Below, in pieces: positions 62,632-64,000 of a DNA stretch of 64,000 bases (within the stretch, counting starts at the first letter, position 1; each line of letters opens with the position of its first letter). Position numbers and translations under genes: made by a program. Source of the stretch: Verrucomicrobiales bacterium (lineage in GTDB: Bacteria; Verrucomicrobiota; Verrucomicrobiae; Limisphaerales; UBA1100); contig PBLV01000048.1 in NCBI GenBank assembly GCA_002721895.1, forward strand, positions 1-64,000, in the 5' to 3' direction. The notes under the pieces are model-generated. The model had not been told where the DNA came from and did no database searches. It saw only the letters and a list, made by a program, of their open reading frames with translations.

Positions 62632-63708
62632 GTGGCTCTGCCCCTCCTGAAAACTGCCGATTTTGATTACACCCTCCCCCCCGCCCTGATTGCACAAACC
62701 CCGTCAAGACAGCGGGACGCTTCGCAATTACTGTCGCTTGACCGGGTCACGGGAACTGTTTCCCACCACCAATTTCGTGATCTCCCGTCTTTGCTCCATC
62801 CCGGGGATGTATTGGTTATGAACGATTCCCGCGTTATTCCTGCCCGGCTCCGCGCCAGAAAACTCACAGGTGCTCGGATCGAATTGCTGTTGCTGGAGGA
62901 AAACACCGAGAACGACTGGTGGGCCCTCCTTCGCCCCAGCAAGCGACTGAAAATTGGGATGGAGATCGAAATTTGTGATCACCGACGTAAGTCCACTGGC
63001 ACCACCGCAATCATCACCGGGAAAAGCGTGGAAGGTCACGCCCGCATTCAGTTCAGCAAAAACATTCATCCAATCTTGGAACAGATTGGCGAGCCTCCTT
63101 TGCCTCCCTACATACGACGCCCCTCAGGCAGCCGCCCCGCCGACCTTGCCCGCTACCAAACCGTCTTTGCCCAATCCCCCGGATCCGTTGCCGCTCCCAC
63201 GGCCGGACTCCACTTTACTCCTGCTCTCCTAAACAAACTACGTCGTAGAGGCGTCATCCCGTGTACACTCACACTTCACGTCGGACTCGGCACCTTTTCC
63301 CCCGTCAAAGCCTCGCGCATTCAGGACCATCGAATGCATGAGGAACGCTATACACTTTCTGGCCCCACCGCGGCTATTCTTAACAAGGCACGCCGCGACC
63401 ACCGCCGCATCATTGCCGTCGGAACCACCTCCCTCCGCGTTCTCGAATCTCTCGCACGCAGCCATGCGACCTTCGGGCCAGCCACGGGTCGGACGAGGAT
63501 ATTCATTTATCCACCCAGCGAGTTTCATGCCGTCGACGCCTTGATCACTAATTTCCACCTTCCCCAGTCGACCCTCCTTATGCTGATAAGTGCCTTCGCC
63601 ACCCCCGGCCAACTTCACGGCCGCGAAACCATCCTAGCCACCTACGCCACCGCTATCCGCAAAAAATATCGCTTCTTCAGCTACGGCGATGCCATGTTTA
63701 TACAGTGA
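62632..63708 (+). CDS. queA: S-adenosylmethionine:tRNA ribosyltransferase-isomerase
   Basis: The 358-residue protein from GTG 62632 shows FDYTLPPALIAQTPSRQRDASQLL, VLVMNDSRVIPARLRARK, PPYIRRP, TVFAQSPGSVAAPTAGLHFTPALL and LHVGLGTFSPVKA, all characteristic of QueA. It transfers the ribosyl part of SAM to preQ1 in tRNA to make epoxyqueuosine. It is divergent from mraZ and its stop overlaps the next gene by GTGA. Confidence 0.96.
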   Translation: MALPLLKTADFDYTLPPALIAQTPSRQRDASQLLSLDRVTGTVSHHQFRDLPSLLHPGDVLVMNDSRVIPARLRARKLTGARIELLLLEENTENDWWALLRPSKRLKIGMEIEICDHRRKSTGTTAIITGKSVEGHARIQFSKNIHPILEQIGEPPLPPYIRRPSGSRPADLARYQTVFAQSPGSVAAPTAGLHFTPALLNKLRRRGVIPCTLTLHVGLGTFSPVKASRIQDHRMHEERYTLSGPTAAILNKARRDHRRIIAVGTTSLRVLESLARSHATFGPATGRTRIFIYPPSEFHAVDALITNFHLPQSTLLMLISAFATPGQLHGRETILATYATAIRKKYRFFSYGDAMFIQ

Positions 63709-64000
63709 TCCGCCCCTTCGTCCTCATCAACATGGCCATGACCGCCGATGGTAAAATCGCCTCGGCAAACCGCGCCGTAACCAAGCTGGGCAGCCGCCGA
63801 GACTTTGGCCATCTGCTTTCATTGCGCGCCACTGTTGATGCCGTGATGACCGGTGCAGGCACTATAAATGCTCAACCGGATATCACCCTTGGCCCCGGTT
63901 CTCGCCAGTATTCTGAAATAAGGGCGGCAAGGGGACTCTCCGACGCCCCCCTGCGAATCTTAGCAAGCGGTTCCGGACGACTAAACCCCAAGGCAAAGAT
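63705..64000 (+). CDS. RibD C-terminal-type reductase (partial, cut by window end)
   Basis: The frame from GTG 63705 is open to the window edge (98 codons). It begins RPFVLINMAMTADGKIAS and continues with VDAVMTGAGTINAQPD, the pattern of the pyrimidine reductase domain of riboflavin synthesis (RibD C-terminal/RIB7). No deaminase domain precedes it, so this is a stand-alone reductase or a relative. The C-terminal half is outside the window. Confidence 0.8.
   Translation, partial: MIRPFVLINMAMTADGKIASANRAVTKLGSRRDFGHLLSLRATVDAVMTGAGTINAQPDITLGPGSRQYSEIRAARGLSDAPLRILASGSGRLNPKAK

Overview
The window is chromosomal DNA that most resembles Verrucomicrobiota, probably of the Pedosphaera/Limisphaerales type; the exact genus cannot be read from sequence alone. 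Clues are an FtsZ-based dcw cluster with a divergent FtsZ, a meso-diaminopimelate-type MurE, LpxI (hence a lipid A outer membrane), a DUF5069 protein, a DUF6807 protein paired with a Tat-exported Gfo/Idh/MocA oxidoreductase, and secreted proteins carrying the 'YxVQxSxDxxxW' module common in this phylum. Coding density is very high. Many neighbouring genes overlap by ATGA or GTGA, and no tRNA, rRNA, CRISPR array or insertion sequence was seen.

Layout. (1) 1-2087 (+): a partial gene, then a DUF1573, degenerate rhodanese-like and MauE/DoxX membrane triad. (2) 2030-8220 (-): sppA, upp, an M24 aminopeptidase, a primary-type sigma factor with a lysine-rich tail, apt, an OGG-type DNA glycosylase and comB. 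(3) 8398-15612 (+): nusA-infB-rbfA-nrnA-truB-ribF and an Spx/ArsC-like gene, preceded by a leader that looks like a transcription attenuator. (4) 15684-24655 (+): a complete Bat-type aerotolerance operon: MoxR, DUF58, DUF4381-like, BatA, a giant BatB/BatC/transglutaminase fusion, BatD and BatE. (5) 24758-27202 (+): a secreted DUF6807 and Gfo/Idh pair, then a terminator. (6) 27257-33314: DUF5069 (-), two unknown single-pass membrane proteins (+), lpxI, an unknown gene, gnd and a HAD hydrolase. (7) 33311-62458 (-): three tandem CNNM/CorC-type membrane proteins downstream of a very long dcw cluster. In transcription order this is mraZ, a 1053-residue secreted protein, rsmH, a 752-residue propeller-like protein, a 176-residue secreted protein, ftsL, ftsI, murE, murF, mraY, murD, a LysM protein, ftsW, murG, a murC-murB fusion, ddl, ftsQ, ftsA and ftsZ. 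(8) 62632-64000 (+): queA and the start of a RibD-type reductase.

The dcw genes make UDP-MurNAc-pentapeptide (MurC/MurB, Ddl, MurD/E/F), move it to lipid II (MraY, MurG), and polymerise and cross-link it at the septum (FtsW, FtsI) under FtsZ/FtsA/FtsQ/FtsL. The cluster is unusual. Three secreted-protein genes of unknown role sit between its oldest members, MraY carries an extra extracytoplasmic domain of about 100 residues, FtsZ has substitutions in its GTPase loops, and the mraZ promoter region holds DnaA-box-like sites. The best candidates for undescribed biology are these dcw additions, the zinc-ribbon-containing VWA/TPR/transglutaminase fusion, and the two long hairpins in the leader of the 1053-residue protein.
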